Shown piece after piece: positions 42,831 to 50,680 of a stretch of 64,000 bases of DNA. The stretch's first letter is position 1; each line of letters opens with the position of its first letter. A program made the translations under genes and the position numbers. The notes under the pieces were generated by a model. It was not told the DNA's origin. It did no database searches and saw only the letters and a list, made by a program, of their open reading frames with translations. The stretch covers positions 24,664 through 88,663 of the forward strand of contig NZ_RBZP01000013.1 of the NCBI RefSeq assembly GCF_003628505.1, in the 5' to 3' direction. The DNA is from Oceanobacillus halophilus. Lineage in GTDB: Bacteria; Bacillota; Bacilli; Bacillales; Amphibacillaceae.

Positions 42831-43208
42831 TCACTCACCTCTTTCATTAAAATTAGAGTAAATTTGTTTGCAAGTCTGGATGAATTCTTCTTCTGTAAAT
42901 CCACGGCAAACAGCCTCAGCAATGTAAGGTCTTAGATTTTTTGCTAAAAGTTCTCGATAGGAATTATCAGCTTTTGGTACACCTTCTGGATTAACCACCA
43001 CTCCTTTTTGACGATGGATTAAAATATACCCATCTTGCTTTAATTGTTTGTATGCTTTGTTGACGGTGTGAAGATTAACACCGATATCAGAGGCTAATGA
43101 CCTTACTGATGGCAATGAGTCACCAGGCAATAGTTTCTTTTTGGCAATACCTTCAATAATTTGATGCTGTAATTGGATGTATATCGGTTCAGCAGATTCT
43201 AAATCCAA
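42831..43208 (-). CDS. GntR family regulator, YtrA-like
   Basis: A regulator of about 125 aa with an N-terminal GntR winged helix (EPIYIQLQHQIIEGIAKKKL, then PGDSLPSVRSLASDIGVNLHT) and a short C-terminal helix, the YtrA subfamily pattern. It heads the five-gene operon. The start is unclear: the TTG at 43208 has no ribosome site, whereas an ATA at 43220 lies seven bases after AGGTG and would give the usual family opening MFIQLDLESAEPIY. A perfect 15-bp inverted repeat upstream is its likely operator. Confidence 0.88.
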   Translation of the reverse strand: MDLESAEPIYIQLQHQIIEGIAKKKLLPGDSLPSVRSLASDIGVNLHTVNKAYKQLKQDGYILIHRQKGVVVNPEGVPKADNSYRELLAKNLRPYIAEAVCRGFTEEEFIQTCKQIYSNFNERGE

Positions 43209-43245
43209 TTGAATAAATATGATAAAACACCTGCCTTATATATAA

Positions 43246-43282
43246 GTAACATCTGTTATAGTTATAGTATAACAGATGTTAC
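43246..43282. promoter_or_regulatory. Perfect 15-bp inverted repeat, likely GntR operator
   Basis: GTAACATCTGTTATA (43246-43260) and TATAACAGATGTTAC (43268-43282) are separated by 7 bp, directly upstream of the leftward GntR operon. The inner part contains TATAAC and TATACT -10-like sequences, so binding would block the promoter. Confidence 0.8.
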
Positions 43283-43358
43283 ACAGGAGGACAATATATT
43301 ATTTGCAGTTTGGGCAGATTAATTGTATAGTATAAATCCTGGAGAATAATGGCCGGAT

Positions 43359-43620
43359 TTATCCACAGGGTTTGAGCATTGAATAGGTTATAACGGCTAT
43401 AGTTATCCACGTTATCCACATTAATTTTTGGAATTGCTAACAATATCCCGTGGACAAATAATAACTGTTAGTAAAGGATTGAAGTTATTTATTAACAGTA
43501 TTGGTTAATTTGTGGATAAATGCTGTGTATAAGTGTTGTTTGTGAAGGTTACTGCAAAAAAAAACCGAAGCATTTTAGCTTCGGCCTTTTTGAGAGTATT
43601 GATTGTACACCTTATCCGCA
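43359..43620. other. DnaA-box cluster
   Basis: Three exact DnaA boxes are present: TTATCCACA at 43359-43367 and 43412-43420, and its reverse TGTGGATAA at 43511-43519. Variants differing by one base occur at 43403-43411 (TTATCCACG), 43524-43532 (TGTGTATAA, reverse) and 43612-43620 (TTATCCGCA); one with two changes is at 43450-43458. This density is far above chance. It is not near dnaA, and the origin is not in the window, so it may be a DnaA-titrating or DnaA-regulatory site like the DnaA-box clusters of B. subtilis. Confidence 0.75.
43564..43590. terminator. Hairpin at the 3' end of yfhE
   Basis: CCGAAG and CTTCGG form a 6-bp stem, flanked by a long A-run on the left and CCTTTTT on the right. 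On the minus strand it terminates yfhE, whose last three sense codons form one arm. Confidence 0.75.
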
Positions 43621-43706
43621 CGTTTAAACTCTTTCTGATAAAGTACTTCCTGTGTACTGTTTAGAATTTTGTCACGGTGATTTTTGTGATTTGGATATTT
43701 AGACAT
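43575..43706 (-). CDS. yfhE: YfhE family small protein (43 aa)
   Basis: A 43-aa basic protein, MSKYPNHKNHRDKILNSTQE, then VLYQKEFKRADKVYNQYSQK. The STQEVLYxxEFKRAD stretch matches what I recall of the YfhE family, whose function is unknown. ATG 43706 is preceded by GCGAGGGA at good spacing. It lies next to yfhF and recX as in B. subtilis. The stop codon falls within the terminator hairpin. Confidence 0.78.
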   Translation of the reverse strand: MSKYPNHKNHRDKILNSTQEVLYQKEFKRADKVYNQYSQKGRS

Positions 43707-43887
43707 TGAACATCCCTCGCTTTTATTGAATAGCTTTCCCTAGAAAATGGTTAATATACTAGGATTGATATAGTTTGAATTGTCGGTATTTTTAAATAAA
43801 TTGGACAGTTAAGGGGTTTTTTTAGTGGGGGGACGAGTTTTTGTGTTGCTGCAACTGTGGGAAGAAAGGATATCAACACAAATAGGC

Positions 43888-43917
43888 AAAAAAAGAACCT
43901 CCACCAGGAAGTTCATC
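43888..43917 (-). terminator. Terminator of the GNAT gene
   Basis: GAACCTCC (43895-43902) pairs with GGAAGTTC (43907-43914) with one mismatch. On the minus strand it is followed by a run of seven U residues, right after the stop. Confidence 0.8.
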
Positions 43918-43919
43918 CA

Positions 43920-44477
43920 TTAAGAAACTTCTTCTCCGGTAGAGGTGATTTCGGTGTTTGCAAATTGTTTGTATGCAGCATAATGTTCTTTCGTAATAAC
44001 AAATAAATCGTAAATATCTTCGGTTTCATTTATTTTATTGAAAACTTCAGGATAAGTTGTGTTGGCTAGTGCGACGTAAGGAAGCTTAAGTGCAGCTTTT
44101 AAGGAGCGGGTGTTTGCCTTTCTTACTTTCATAAAGATGCCTTCGATATTTTCAGAGAAAAATAATTCATCAAAGAATTCCTCTTTTGCAGGTTTGTTAT
44201 ATCCTTTTCCGAAGTAAGGTTGACCGATCCATGTCGCTAGAAATCCGTGATTATCTTCTATATCAAATAAGTTAATAGTACCGATTGGATGATAGTATTC
44301 ATCTAAGATAGTGCGTGAGATTAGTTCTCTGTTTTCTTCAGCTTCGATTGTTTTCTTAGTAATGAAGTAGAATTCGTCAGCAGAATTAGCTTTATGTCTA
44401 ACATATGGGAAGACTTCCGGATGTGACATTAATTCATATAATACTGGCACTTCGTGTAATTCACGGTTTTTTAACAT
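43920..44477 (-). CDS. GNAT-family N-acetyltransferase
   Basis: A 185-aa protein of the RimJ/RimL-like GNAT group. The acetyl-CoA loop motif appears as IGQPYFGKGYN, followed by the helix and KVRKANTRSLKAAL, the usual motif-B region. The substrate is unknown. ATG 44477 is chosen because AGGAGGG lies upstream; an ORF start at 44516 would read through the leader structure. The ribosome site is inside a terminator-like hairpin, and about 190 nt of structured leader precede it, so expression is probably controlled at RNA level. Confidence 0.82.
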   Translation of the reverse strand: MLKNRELHEVPVLYELMSHPEVFPYVRHKANSADEFYFITKKTIEAEENRELISRTILDEYYHPIGTINLFDIEDNHGFLATWIGQPYFGKGYNKPAKEEFFDELFFSENIEGIFMKVRKANTRSLKAALKLPYVALANTTYPEVFNKINETEDIYDLFVITKEHYAAYKQFANTEITSTGEEVS

Positions 44478-44660
44478 AAAAAAATACCCTCCTAATTCCA
44501 GGTGGGTATGATCCAAAACAGCATAATGCTGCTGAGGGAAATAGTGAGGTACCCACCGCCTGAATTTTTATTTAGAATTTCAACAAAAATTCGGGGTGGG
44601 AATCGAACCCACTAGAACCAGTATTGACTGGTGGCGCACCATTTGCCTTCCCTATTTAAC
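44478..44660 (-). ncRNA. Structured 5' leader, candidate riboswitch or attenuator of the GNAT gene
   Basis: On the minus strand the leader can form, in order: ACCAGT/ACTGGT; GTGGG-TTCGATT-CCCAC, a tRNA T-arm look-alike (44600-44616); GAATTTTT/AAAAATTC; CAGCA/TGCTG; and a terminal hairpin TACCCACCT/AGGAGGGTA (9 bp, one mismatch) followed by seven U residues and then the ATG. GGTGGGTA (44550-44557) can instead pair with TACCCACC (44500-44507) or with the upstream CCCACC. These mutually exclusive pairings are an antiterminator/terminator switch, and the terminal stem also hides the ribosome site. No known riboswitch class was recognised. Confidence 0.6.
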
Positions 44661-44772
44661 TGAGAAATTTTCTTGTATAAGATTCATCTCTTTCATCGTT
44701 TGATAAAAATATTTTACAATGATTTTTAGCAAAAGGAAATGGTTTTTTTGTAAATTTTCTCTAGAAAATTTT

Positions 44773-45672
44773 TCAAATTCGTGAACGCTTTGTAATATCT
44801 TCTAATGCCGCTCTTAACTCAGGATAATTAAACTGATACCCGTGGTTCATTGCTTTTTTTGGTAGGACAAATTGGCCCTCTGTGATTAATTGTCCCATTT
44901 CTCCCACGACTATTTTAATCATGGATGAAGGGACTGGGAGCCAATAAGGACGATTTAAAACCATTGCTAACATGTTCATAAAATCTTTGTTTTGTCTTGG
45001 GTTTGGGGCAGTATGATTCACTGGACCGGAAATCTCTGTATTAAACAAACAGAAGTCAATCATATCCATAGCATCCTGAATGTGAATCCAGGACATATAC
45101 TGATTCCCATCGCCAATCTTTCCACCAGCAAATATTTTTACTGGCAAACTCATTAATGGAAGAGATCCGCCGTGACCTAGTACAATACCAAATCTTGCGA
45201 GAACAGTTCGAATCCCCAAATCTTCAGCTTGTTTTGCGGTTTCTTCCCATTGGACAACAACCTTGGCTAAGAAATCTTTCCCTGAATCTACTGTTTCTTC
45301 CGTGAAGATAAATTCATTTGATGAACCATAATACCCTATAGCTGATCCACTTATAAAAACTTTAGGTTTGCTTTCTAATTTCTTCATAATGTCTATGACA
45401 GCCTGTGTAGCTTGGAGCCGGCTTTTGAGGATGTCATCTTTTTTCTTCTTTGTCCAATATCCGAACAGAGATTCACCTGCCAAGTTAATAACGCCATATA
45501 TGGTAGGAAGTTTTGATACTGGATATTGATAATCTATATAAGTAGTTTTTTCTGTATTTACGTATTTCTCAGGAGTACGTGTGAGGATGTACATATGATG
45601 TCCTTTTTGATTCAGTGATTCACAGAGTTTTTTTCCAACAAAACCGGTACCGCCAGTAATTAAAAAATTCAC
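44773..45672 (-). CDS. yfhF: TIGR01777 family NAD-dependent epimerase-like protein
   Basis: A 299-aa extended short-chain dehydrogenase-like protein. The Rossmann motif GGTGFVG lies at residues 7-13, and the family block VFISGSAIGYYG carries the YYG typical of TIGR01777 proteins. A C-terminal DUF1731-like segment ends in RAALEDI. In cyanobacteria and plants this family affects cell division; in Bacillus the role is not defined. The start is GTG 45672 with AGGAGGT eight bases upstream. It is divergent from recX, as in B. subtilis. Confidence 0.87.
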   Translation of the reverse strand: MNFLITGGTGFVGKKLCESLNQKGHHMYILTRTPEKYVNTEKTTYIDYQYPVSKLPTIYGVINLAGESLFGYWTKKKKDDILKSRLQATQAVIDIMKKLESKPKVFISGSAIGYYGSSNEFIFTEETVDSGKDFLAKVVVQWEETAKQAEDLGIRTVLARFGIVLGHGGSLPLMSLPVKIFAGGKIGDGNQYMSWIHIQDAMDMIDFCLFNTEISGPVNHTAPNPRQNKDFMNMLAMVLNRPYWLPVPSSMIKIVVGEMGQLITEGQFVLPKKAMNHGYQFNYPELRAALEDITKRSRI

Positions 45673-45705
45673 TTTTTTACCTCCTGATAGTAACTATAAT
45701 AGTTA

Positions 45706-45932
45706 GGCTCTTTTCTAATAGATCGTTGCTTTTTAACATGACTTTACCTTACATTTTGTATAGACTTTTGTTATCTTTAATTCAGAATACTGCTTAATAC
45801 CCGCTACGGAAAGCGACTGCCCGGAGCGGAAATCAACAATGCACCTTATTTCATATTTATTCTTAATTAAATATATCAACAATTTCTATCAAACGAAAAC
45901 TTCAAAAACGAACAAACTATACAAAAAGAGCC
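45706..45932 (+). repeat. MITE-like element, compact intact copy (227 bp)
   Basis: This copy has both ends: GGCTCTTTTC at 45706-45715 and ACAAAAAGAGCC at 45921-45932, with the subterminal inverted TTTTGTATAG/CTATACAAAA. The GC-rich core is reduced to CCCGCTACGGAAAGCGACTG and CCCGGAGCGG. It lies between divergent yfhF and recX. Flanking bases show no clear target duplication. Confidence 0.85.
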
Positions 45933-46024
45933 AATGGTTATATCTATTTTACACAATTTGATACCGCTTTCGATAGTGTCAAGTAAAATTTTTCGTGGTA
46001 CGATATGGGACAGAGGTGTGTGCG

Positions 46025-46840
46025 ATGAAGAAAATTGCTAGAATTACCATACAAAAGAAACGAAAAGACCGATATAATATTTTCTTAACAGACGGTGAAA
46101 AAGAGGAGTATGCTTTTAGCGTAGATGAAGCAATACTAGTTGAATTCCAACTACGAAAAGGGTTGGAACTCGAAGACTCGATGATTCAAACATTAGTCGA
46201 AAAGGATACAATCCAAAAATCCTATGGCATGGCAATTAATTACTTGAGTTACCGAATGCGTACGAAAAAGGAAATGCGAGATTATTTAGTGAAAAAAGAA
46301 GTGGAACCAGAACATATACCAATAATTGTGGACCGGTTAATGAACGAAAAGTTACTTGATGACAAACAATTTGCCCAGATGTTTGTTCGGACGAGAATGA
46401 GTACTTCAAATAAGGGTCCGATGTTGATAAAAAAGGAGTTAATGGAAAAAGGAGTTCAAGCAGATATTGCCAGTGAAGCTATTGGGCTATACCCTTATGA
46501 TGTTCAATATGAAAAAGTAGCGAAAATGCTGGAGAAAAAACTGCAAACGAGTAAAAAAGAATCCTTTCAAAAGCAACTGCAAAAAATACAAGGTAACCTA
46601 ATACAAAAGGGATTTGGTCAAGCTGTTATTACCGATGCAATCTCCGAGGTTAAAGAAGAAAAAGATGAAGATGAAGAATGGGAAGCCGTAATTTATCAAG
46701 GAGATAAACTGTTGCGGAAACATTCAAAGAAACAGGAAGGCTTTGCGTTACAAAACAAGATTAAAGAAGGTTTGTATCGTAAAGGTTTTACGATGGAACT
46801 GATCAGCCGTTATATAGATGAATACGTGCGGAATGAATAA
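46025..46840 (+). CDS. recX: Regulatory protein RecX
   Basis: A 271-aa RecX protein, the long Bacillus form with three RecX repeats. The central repeat includes SYRMRTKKEMRDYLVKK and the LDDKQFAQMFVRTRM stretch. RecX binds RecA filaments and limits strand exchange. ATG 46025 is preferred over 45995 because AGAGGTG is correctly spaced upstream. It converges with an SDR gene; a small hairpin (AGCATATC/GATATGCT) lies between them. Confidence 0.92.
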   Translation: MKKIARITIQKKRKDRYNIFLTDGEKEEYAFSVDEAILVEFQLRKGLELEDSMIQTLVEKDTIQKSYGMAINYLSYRMRTKKEMRDYLVKKEVEPEHIPIIVDRLMNEKLLDDKQFAQMFVRTRMSTSNKGPMLIKKELMEKGVQADIASEAIGLYPYDVQYEKVAKMLEKKLQTSKKESFQKQLQKIQGNLIQKGFGQAVITDAISEVKEEKDEDEEWEAVIYQGDKLLRKHSKKQEGFALQNKIKEGLYRKGFTMELISRYIDEYVRNE

Positions 46841-46881
46841 GCAGAGCATATCCATGTACAACCACAGATATGCTTGTATTG

Positions 46882-47541
46882 CTATTTATCCACGAAGATT
46901 TCCTTTCTTCCGTCATCCTCTTGGAAAATTTGTTCTGCGACAAGTTCTGGTCCTTTTAACTTCGTTGGATCAGCAACATGAGTTGATTGATTCCAAAACG
47001 GTGTATTCATTCCACCCATGTACACGGCTGTAATAGTAACAGGTTGATTTTCTAATTCTTTTTGCAAGCTTTCCGTAAAACCACGTACGGCAAATTTACT
47101 AGCACAGTAAATGGATTCATTTACCTTTCCACGTAGTCCAGCGGTTGAGATTATGTTTAAAATCCGACCATTATTTTCCTGGATAATAGGAAGAGCTGAT
47201 TGTACAGCTAAGATGGTACCTTTCACGTTTGTGTCAAGCAGGACTTCCATTTCTTCGGTTCGATAGTTTTCAATAGGACCGAAAATTCCAATTCCAGCAT
47301 TATTGATGAAAACATCTAATTGGTCTATTTGTTGAAATGCGATGCTGACAGAAGCAGGTTCACTAACATCACAAAGAATAATTTCCGATTGGCCACCGTT
47401 TTTCCGAATGTTATTTTTTACTAACTGTAGTTTATTATCGTTTCTGCCTAATAGATAGACTTTGTAACCGTGTTTTGCGTATTGATAGGATAATGCTTCA
47501 CCGAGCCCGCTGCCAGCCCCAGTTATTGCGATTGTTGGCAT
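46882..47541 (-). CDS. Short-chain dehydrogenase/reductase
   Basis: A 219-aa classical SDR: coenzyme motif TGAGSGLG (7-14), NNAG (about residues 79-82), and a catalytic serine in IISTAGLRG with the YCASK tyrosine-lysine pair. It is an NAD(P)H-dependent reductase of unknown substrate. GGTGGGA precedes ATG 47541. It lies between recX and yfhH, which I remember as adjacent in B. subtilis, so it may be an insertion in this lineage. Confidence 0.88.
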   Translation of the reverse strand: MPTIAITGAGSGLGEALSYQYAKHGYKVYLLGRNDNKLQLVKNNIRKNGGQSEIILCDVSEPASVSIAFQQIDQLDVFINNAGIGIFGPIENYRTEEMEVLLDTNVKGTILAVQSALPIIQENNGRILNIISTAGLRGKVNESIYCASKFAVRGFTESLQKELENQPVTITAVYMGGMNTPFWNQSTHVADPTKLKGPELVAEQIFQEDDGRKEIFVDK

Positions 47542-47626
47542 GGAATTCCCACCTTTTTTTAATTTTTGTTCATATCTATTGTGCTAAACTCTATGTAATA
47601 TGTAAAATGATAGCATAGGGGGAGAT

Positions 47627-47962
47627 ATGATGAATTATCTTTACAGTGATTACTCAATAGAGGAGTTATATAGGGAAATTGGGAATTTAAAAGAAAAAGC
47701 TCAAAAAGCAGAGCAGTTAGGAAATATTTCTGAAGTACAAATTAATGAGAGAAAAATGCAAGTTGCGATGGCATATACGATGAATCCGGATGAATTTCTT
47801 CCAGGGGAGATCTATCAATTAAAAATGGATCCAGGTTTTACATTTAAAATCGATTATATAAATGGTGTCTTTGCTTGGGGGCATCGAGTAAATTTATTAA
47901 ATGAAGTGTATGAGAAAGAAGAAGCTTTGCCAATTTCATTACTTGGGAATAAAGTAGGTTAA
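47627..47962 (+). CDS. yfhH: YfhH family protein (DUF1811)
   Basis: A 111-aa protein: an N-terminal coiled helix pair (SIEELYREIGNLKEKAQKAE) and a C-terminal small beta domain (DEFLPGEIYQLKMDPGFTF), typical of DUF1811/YfhH. The function is unknown. GGGGGAG precedes ATG 47627; ATG 47630 is also possible. Confidence 0.85.
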   Translation: MMNYLYSDYSIEELYREIGNLKEKAQKAEQLGNISEVQINERKMQVAMAYTMNPDEFLPGEIYQLKMDPGFTFKIDYINGVFAWGHRVNLLNEVYEKEEALPISLLGNKVG

Positions 47963-47963
47963 A

Positions 47964-48000
47964 TAACAAAACAGCAGGTGTGAGCCTGCTGTTTTGTATT
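47964..48000. terminator. Bidirectional terminator, yfhH / yfhP
   Basis: ACAAAACAGCAGG (47966-47978) pairs perfectly with CCTGCTGTTTTGT (47985-47997). It lies between convergent genes. Confidence 0.9.
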
Positions 48001-48008
48001 GATTTAAT

Positions 48009-48995
48009 TTAAACCGGGCTATCTTCGATGACTAGCTTGTTTTGTAATTTATGCTCGGAAAAAATCCATCCGGTGTAGGAACTGATAATTTCCAAATCCG
48101 GATTTATTTGTACAACAGCGACAAACGGATAATATTCCTTCGAGCGGTATCGTAGATCAATGAAACGAATTTCTGTGTACTCATCGAATTCATTTATTTC
48201 CCAACGATATACAGGGGAAAAGTTAAGGAATGAAGCAATGTTCTTATCGGTCAATGCTTTTTCCATCATCGGTGTATCTGGTAATTGAACTTTATCAAAT
48301 TCATCAACAATCTCGATATGACCATTTTCAACTGCAGCTACATAAAACATATCTTTTGTAGTTATTGCGACCCTCCAGTTGTTTTGTTTGAGGGTTGGGG
48401 ATGTAGCAACCTCCACTGTTTCTGGAATGAAGTCTTTAATTTTTTTGACGATTTCTCTTTTATCCATGTACCGTTTGATGTAATATAGAGCAATTACCGT
48501 ATATATGATCAGCCATGTATAACCAGGGTGGGCTCCTAGTAACCATGCACTTACACCACCGATGTTAAGCATGAAAATATACGGATCAAACGTGTTGATA
48601 AACCCGAGTGCAATCCACCGATTGGTAAATGGACGAAATGCTTGAGTGCCATAAGCATTGAATAAGTCAACAAATACATGGATAATCACAGCTAGAAACG
48701 TCCAGAACCATAGATGGAAGTAACTTACTTCTGGAACAACAGAATAAATAATTCCAGAAACAATAAGACCCCATAATATAATAGCTGGAATAGAATGTGA
48801 GGCGCCACGGTGATGACGAATATAAGTTGCGTTATTTTTTAGTTTGAATACGGTATCGAAATCAGGTGCATGAGAACCTACGATGGTGCCGACAAGTACT
48901 GCGTGAAAAAGTGTTGGATCGTTTTGCACTACTGGATCAATCGTGGCTAATCCACCAAGTGCAATCCCCATTACAATATGAGTTCCAGTGTCCAT
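48009..48995 (-). CDS. yfhP: Membrane-bound metal-dependent hydrolase, YfhP/YdjM family
   Basis: A 328-aa membrane protein. Conserved histidine and aspartate motifs of the DUF457/YdjM family are present: TGTHIVMGIALGGLA at the N-terminus, GSHAPDFDTVFKL, IRHHRGASHSIPA and HVFVDLFNAYGTQAFRPF. These occupy the helical first half; the second half is soluble. The biological role is not settled. It is a leftward gene before the mutY region, as in B. subtilis. Confidence 0.88.
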   Translation of the reverse strand: MDTGTHIVMGIALGGLATIDPVVQNDPTLFHAVLVGTIVGSHAPDFDTVFKLKNNATYIRHHRGASHSIPAIILWGLIVSGIIYSVVPEVSYFHLWFWTFLAVIIHVFVDLFNAYGTQAFRPFTNRWIALGFINTFDPYIFMLNIGGVSAWLLGAHPGYTWLIIYTVIALYYIKRYMDKREIVKKIKDFIPETVEVATSPTLKQNNWRVAITTKDMFYVAAVENGHIEIVDEFDKVQLPDTPMMEKALTDKNIASFLNFSPVYRWEINEFDEYTEIRFIDLRYRSKEYYPFVAVVQINPDLEIISSYTGWIFSEHKLQNKLVIEDSPV

Positions 48996-49081
48996 ATCTT
49001 TAAGGTCCTCCTTATTTTTTCGGCTTAGTTAGTATGGGTTATAATGAACTGGAATTACATGTTTTTATTAGTATGACCAAA

Positions 49082-49253
49082 GGCTATTTTCTTAAAAATT
49101 GTTGTTTTTGTTAGATGGGTATGCTCAACAACACCCTACAGAAAGCGTAGTGTTTTTTCATAGCGGTGGTAATAGTTGTAGTAAACATCCTCTAAACAGG
49201 AATTTTTAACGGCTCCTGAGGATTTACGAACAACAAAAGATAAGAAAAGAGCC
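49082..49253 (+). repeat. MITE-like element (172 bp)
   Basis: The left end GGCTATTTTC is followed by an AAATTGTTGTTTTTGTTAG-like family sequence; the right end is ACGAACAACAAAAGATAAGA, then AAAGAGCC. The core is degenerate, with traces such as CAGAAAGCGTAGTG. It lies in the divergent region between yfhP and mutY. Confidence 0.75.
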
Positions 49254-49304
49254 TTATGAGAAAATACAAATATATATTTATTGTACCATAAAGGAAGTGC
49301 AAGT

Positions 49305-50372
49305 ATGAGAGCTCAAATATTACAAGACTTTAACAGTTTTGGATTTCAATATGATTTACTCGATTGGTATTATGAAAATAAACGGAACTTGCCATGGCGG
49401 GAAAGTCAGGATCCATACAAGGTGTGGGTTTCAGAAATCATGCTTCAGCAAACGAAGGTAGATACGGTGATTCCGTATTTTGAACGATTTTTAACAAAGT
49501 TTCCCACAGTTTATGATTTAGCAAAAGCGGATGAGCAGGACGTGTTAAAAACATGGGAAGGATTAGGTTATTATTCCCGTGCAAGGAATTTACAATCAGC
49601 TGTAAAAGAAGTGGTTGAAAAATACGGAGGGAAAATTCCAGACACTCCAGATGAGCTAGGTTCATTAAAAGGCGTTGGTCCTTATACAAAGGGAGCGATT
49701 CTCTCCATTGCCTATAATCAGCCAGAGCCCGCAGTTGATGGGAATGTCATGCGTGTTTTTTCTCGCGTGTTAAAGATAGAGGAAGACATTGCTAAGGCAA
49801 AGACGAAAAAAACATTTGAATCGGTAGTCCGAGAGGTAATTTCTAAAGAAGATCCCTCTTCTTTTAATCAGGCAATTATGGATTTGGGTGCAACTATCTG
49901 TACACCAACATCTCCTGCATGCTTGTTATGTCCGGTTCAGGAATATTGCCGAGCATTTGCCGAAGGAGTCCAAGAAGATTTGCCAATAAAGACCAAAGCA
50001 AAGAAACAAAAGAAAAAATCATACGCCGTATTAATGATTAAAGATGAAGCAGGAAGATACATTATTGAAAAAAGGCCTGATAATGGCTTGCTTGCTAATC
50101 TATGGCAGTTTCCTATGATTCCACTAGATGAAGTGACTGTTGATCATGTTAGTGATTGGCTATATAAAGAATATGGTTTGTCGGTAAAGCTTGGAGAAAA
50201 GCTAGGTGATATTAGCCATGTCTTTTCTCATTTGAAGTGGGAACTTGTTGTCTATGCTGCGGTAACCTCCGATGCCAAAAGTGAAGATGAACGTTTAAAG
50301 TTTGTTGACAAGCAGGAAGTAGAAGAATATCCGTTTCCAGTGTCGCATCAGAAAATGATGAAATACCTTTAG
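49305..50372 (+). CDS. mutY: A/G-specific adenine glycosylase
   Basis: A 355-aa MutY that removes adenine opposite 8-oxoguanine. The N-terminal HhH-GPD domain has LKGVGPYTKGAI and the catalytic aspartate in VDGNVMRV. The iron-sulfur loop CTPTSPACLLCPVQEYC has the C-x6-C-x2-C-x5-C spacing. The C-terminal part is a NUDIX-like recognition domain ending in SHVFSHLKWEL. ATG 49305 is preferred because AAAGGAAG precedes it; the TTG at 49281 does not have one. Confidence 0.95.
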   Translation: MRAQILQDFNSFGFQYDLLDWYYENKRNLPWRESQDPYKVWVSEIMLQQTKVDTVIPYFERFLTKFPTVYDLAKADEQDVLKTWEGLGYYSRARNLQSAVKEVVEKYGGKIPDTPDELGSLKGVGPYTKGAILSIAYNQPEPAVDGNVMRVFSRVLKIEEDIAKAKTKKTFESVVREVISKEDPSSFNQAIMDLGATICTPTSPACLLCPVQEYCRAFAEGVQEDLPIKTKAKKQKKKSYAVLMIKDEAGRYIIEKRPDNGLLANLWQFPMIPLDEVTVDHVSDWLYKEYGLSVKLGEKLGDISHVFSHLKWELVVYAAVTSDAKSEDERLKFVDKQEVEEYPFPVSHQKMMKYL

Positions 50373-50400
50373 TTTTGATGTACAAATGCTAATTTAAAAA

Positions 50401-50611
50401 GGCTGTATTCTACGATTGTTGCACTTTTTTATAGATATCTAAGAATACAGCGCTATATCCGCTACGGAAATACACTACGTTTTTCGCGGGCAGCTGGTGA
50501 GCCTCCTAGTGCTTTCGTGCTGCGGGGTCTCACCGATGCTTTGCTCTCCGTGTATTTATTCTCATCTATTTCATATTTGGTATCAACTGTGCCAATAAAA
50601 AACAACAAGCC
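50401..50611 (+). repeat. MITE-like element (211 bp)
   Basis: The left end is GGCTGTATTC and the right end AAAAACAACAAGCC. The core is CCGCTACGGAAATACACTAC, then GCGGGCAGCTGGTGAGCCTC and TCTCACCGATGCT, shared with the longer copies. It lies just after the mutY stop. Confidence 0.8.
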
Positions 50612-50628
50612 TTACGAAAAGATACTTT

Positions 50629-50680
50629 AAAAAAGAGAGTAAAACCTCCTTAAAATTCAAGAAGGTTTTCTCTCTTTTTT
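50629..50680. terminator. Bidirectional terminator between mutY and a small leftward gene
   Basis: A long stem pairs AAAAAAGAGAG-AAAACCT with AGGTTTT-CTCTCTTTTTT, with a few bulges, and has runs of A and T at either end. Confidence 0.85.

Noticed and set aside
43359..43620. Chromosomal replication origin (oriC)
   Set aside because: There is no dnaA, dnaN or AT-rich unwinding region of the oriC type, and the flanking genes belong to the yfh region.
44590..44640. tRNA gene suggested by the perfect T-arm GTGGG-TTCGATT-CCCAC
   Set aside because: No matching acceptor stem, no 7-base anticodon loop and no D-arm upstream. It is better explained as a hairpin of the GNAT leader.
44478..44660. Classical T-box leader
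   Set aside because: GGTGGGTACC resembles the T-box core, but an extra G interrupts it, CGCG is absent, and no stem I with specifier loop was recognised. The gene downstream is not an aminoacyl-tRNA or amino-acid gene.
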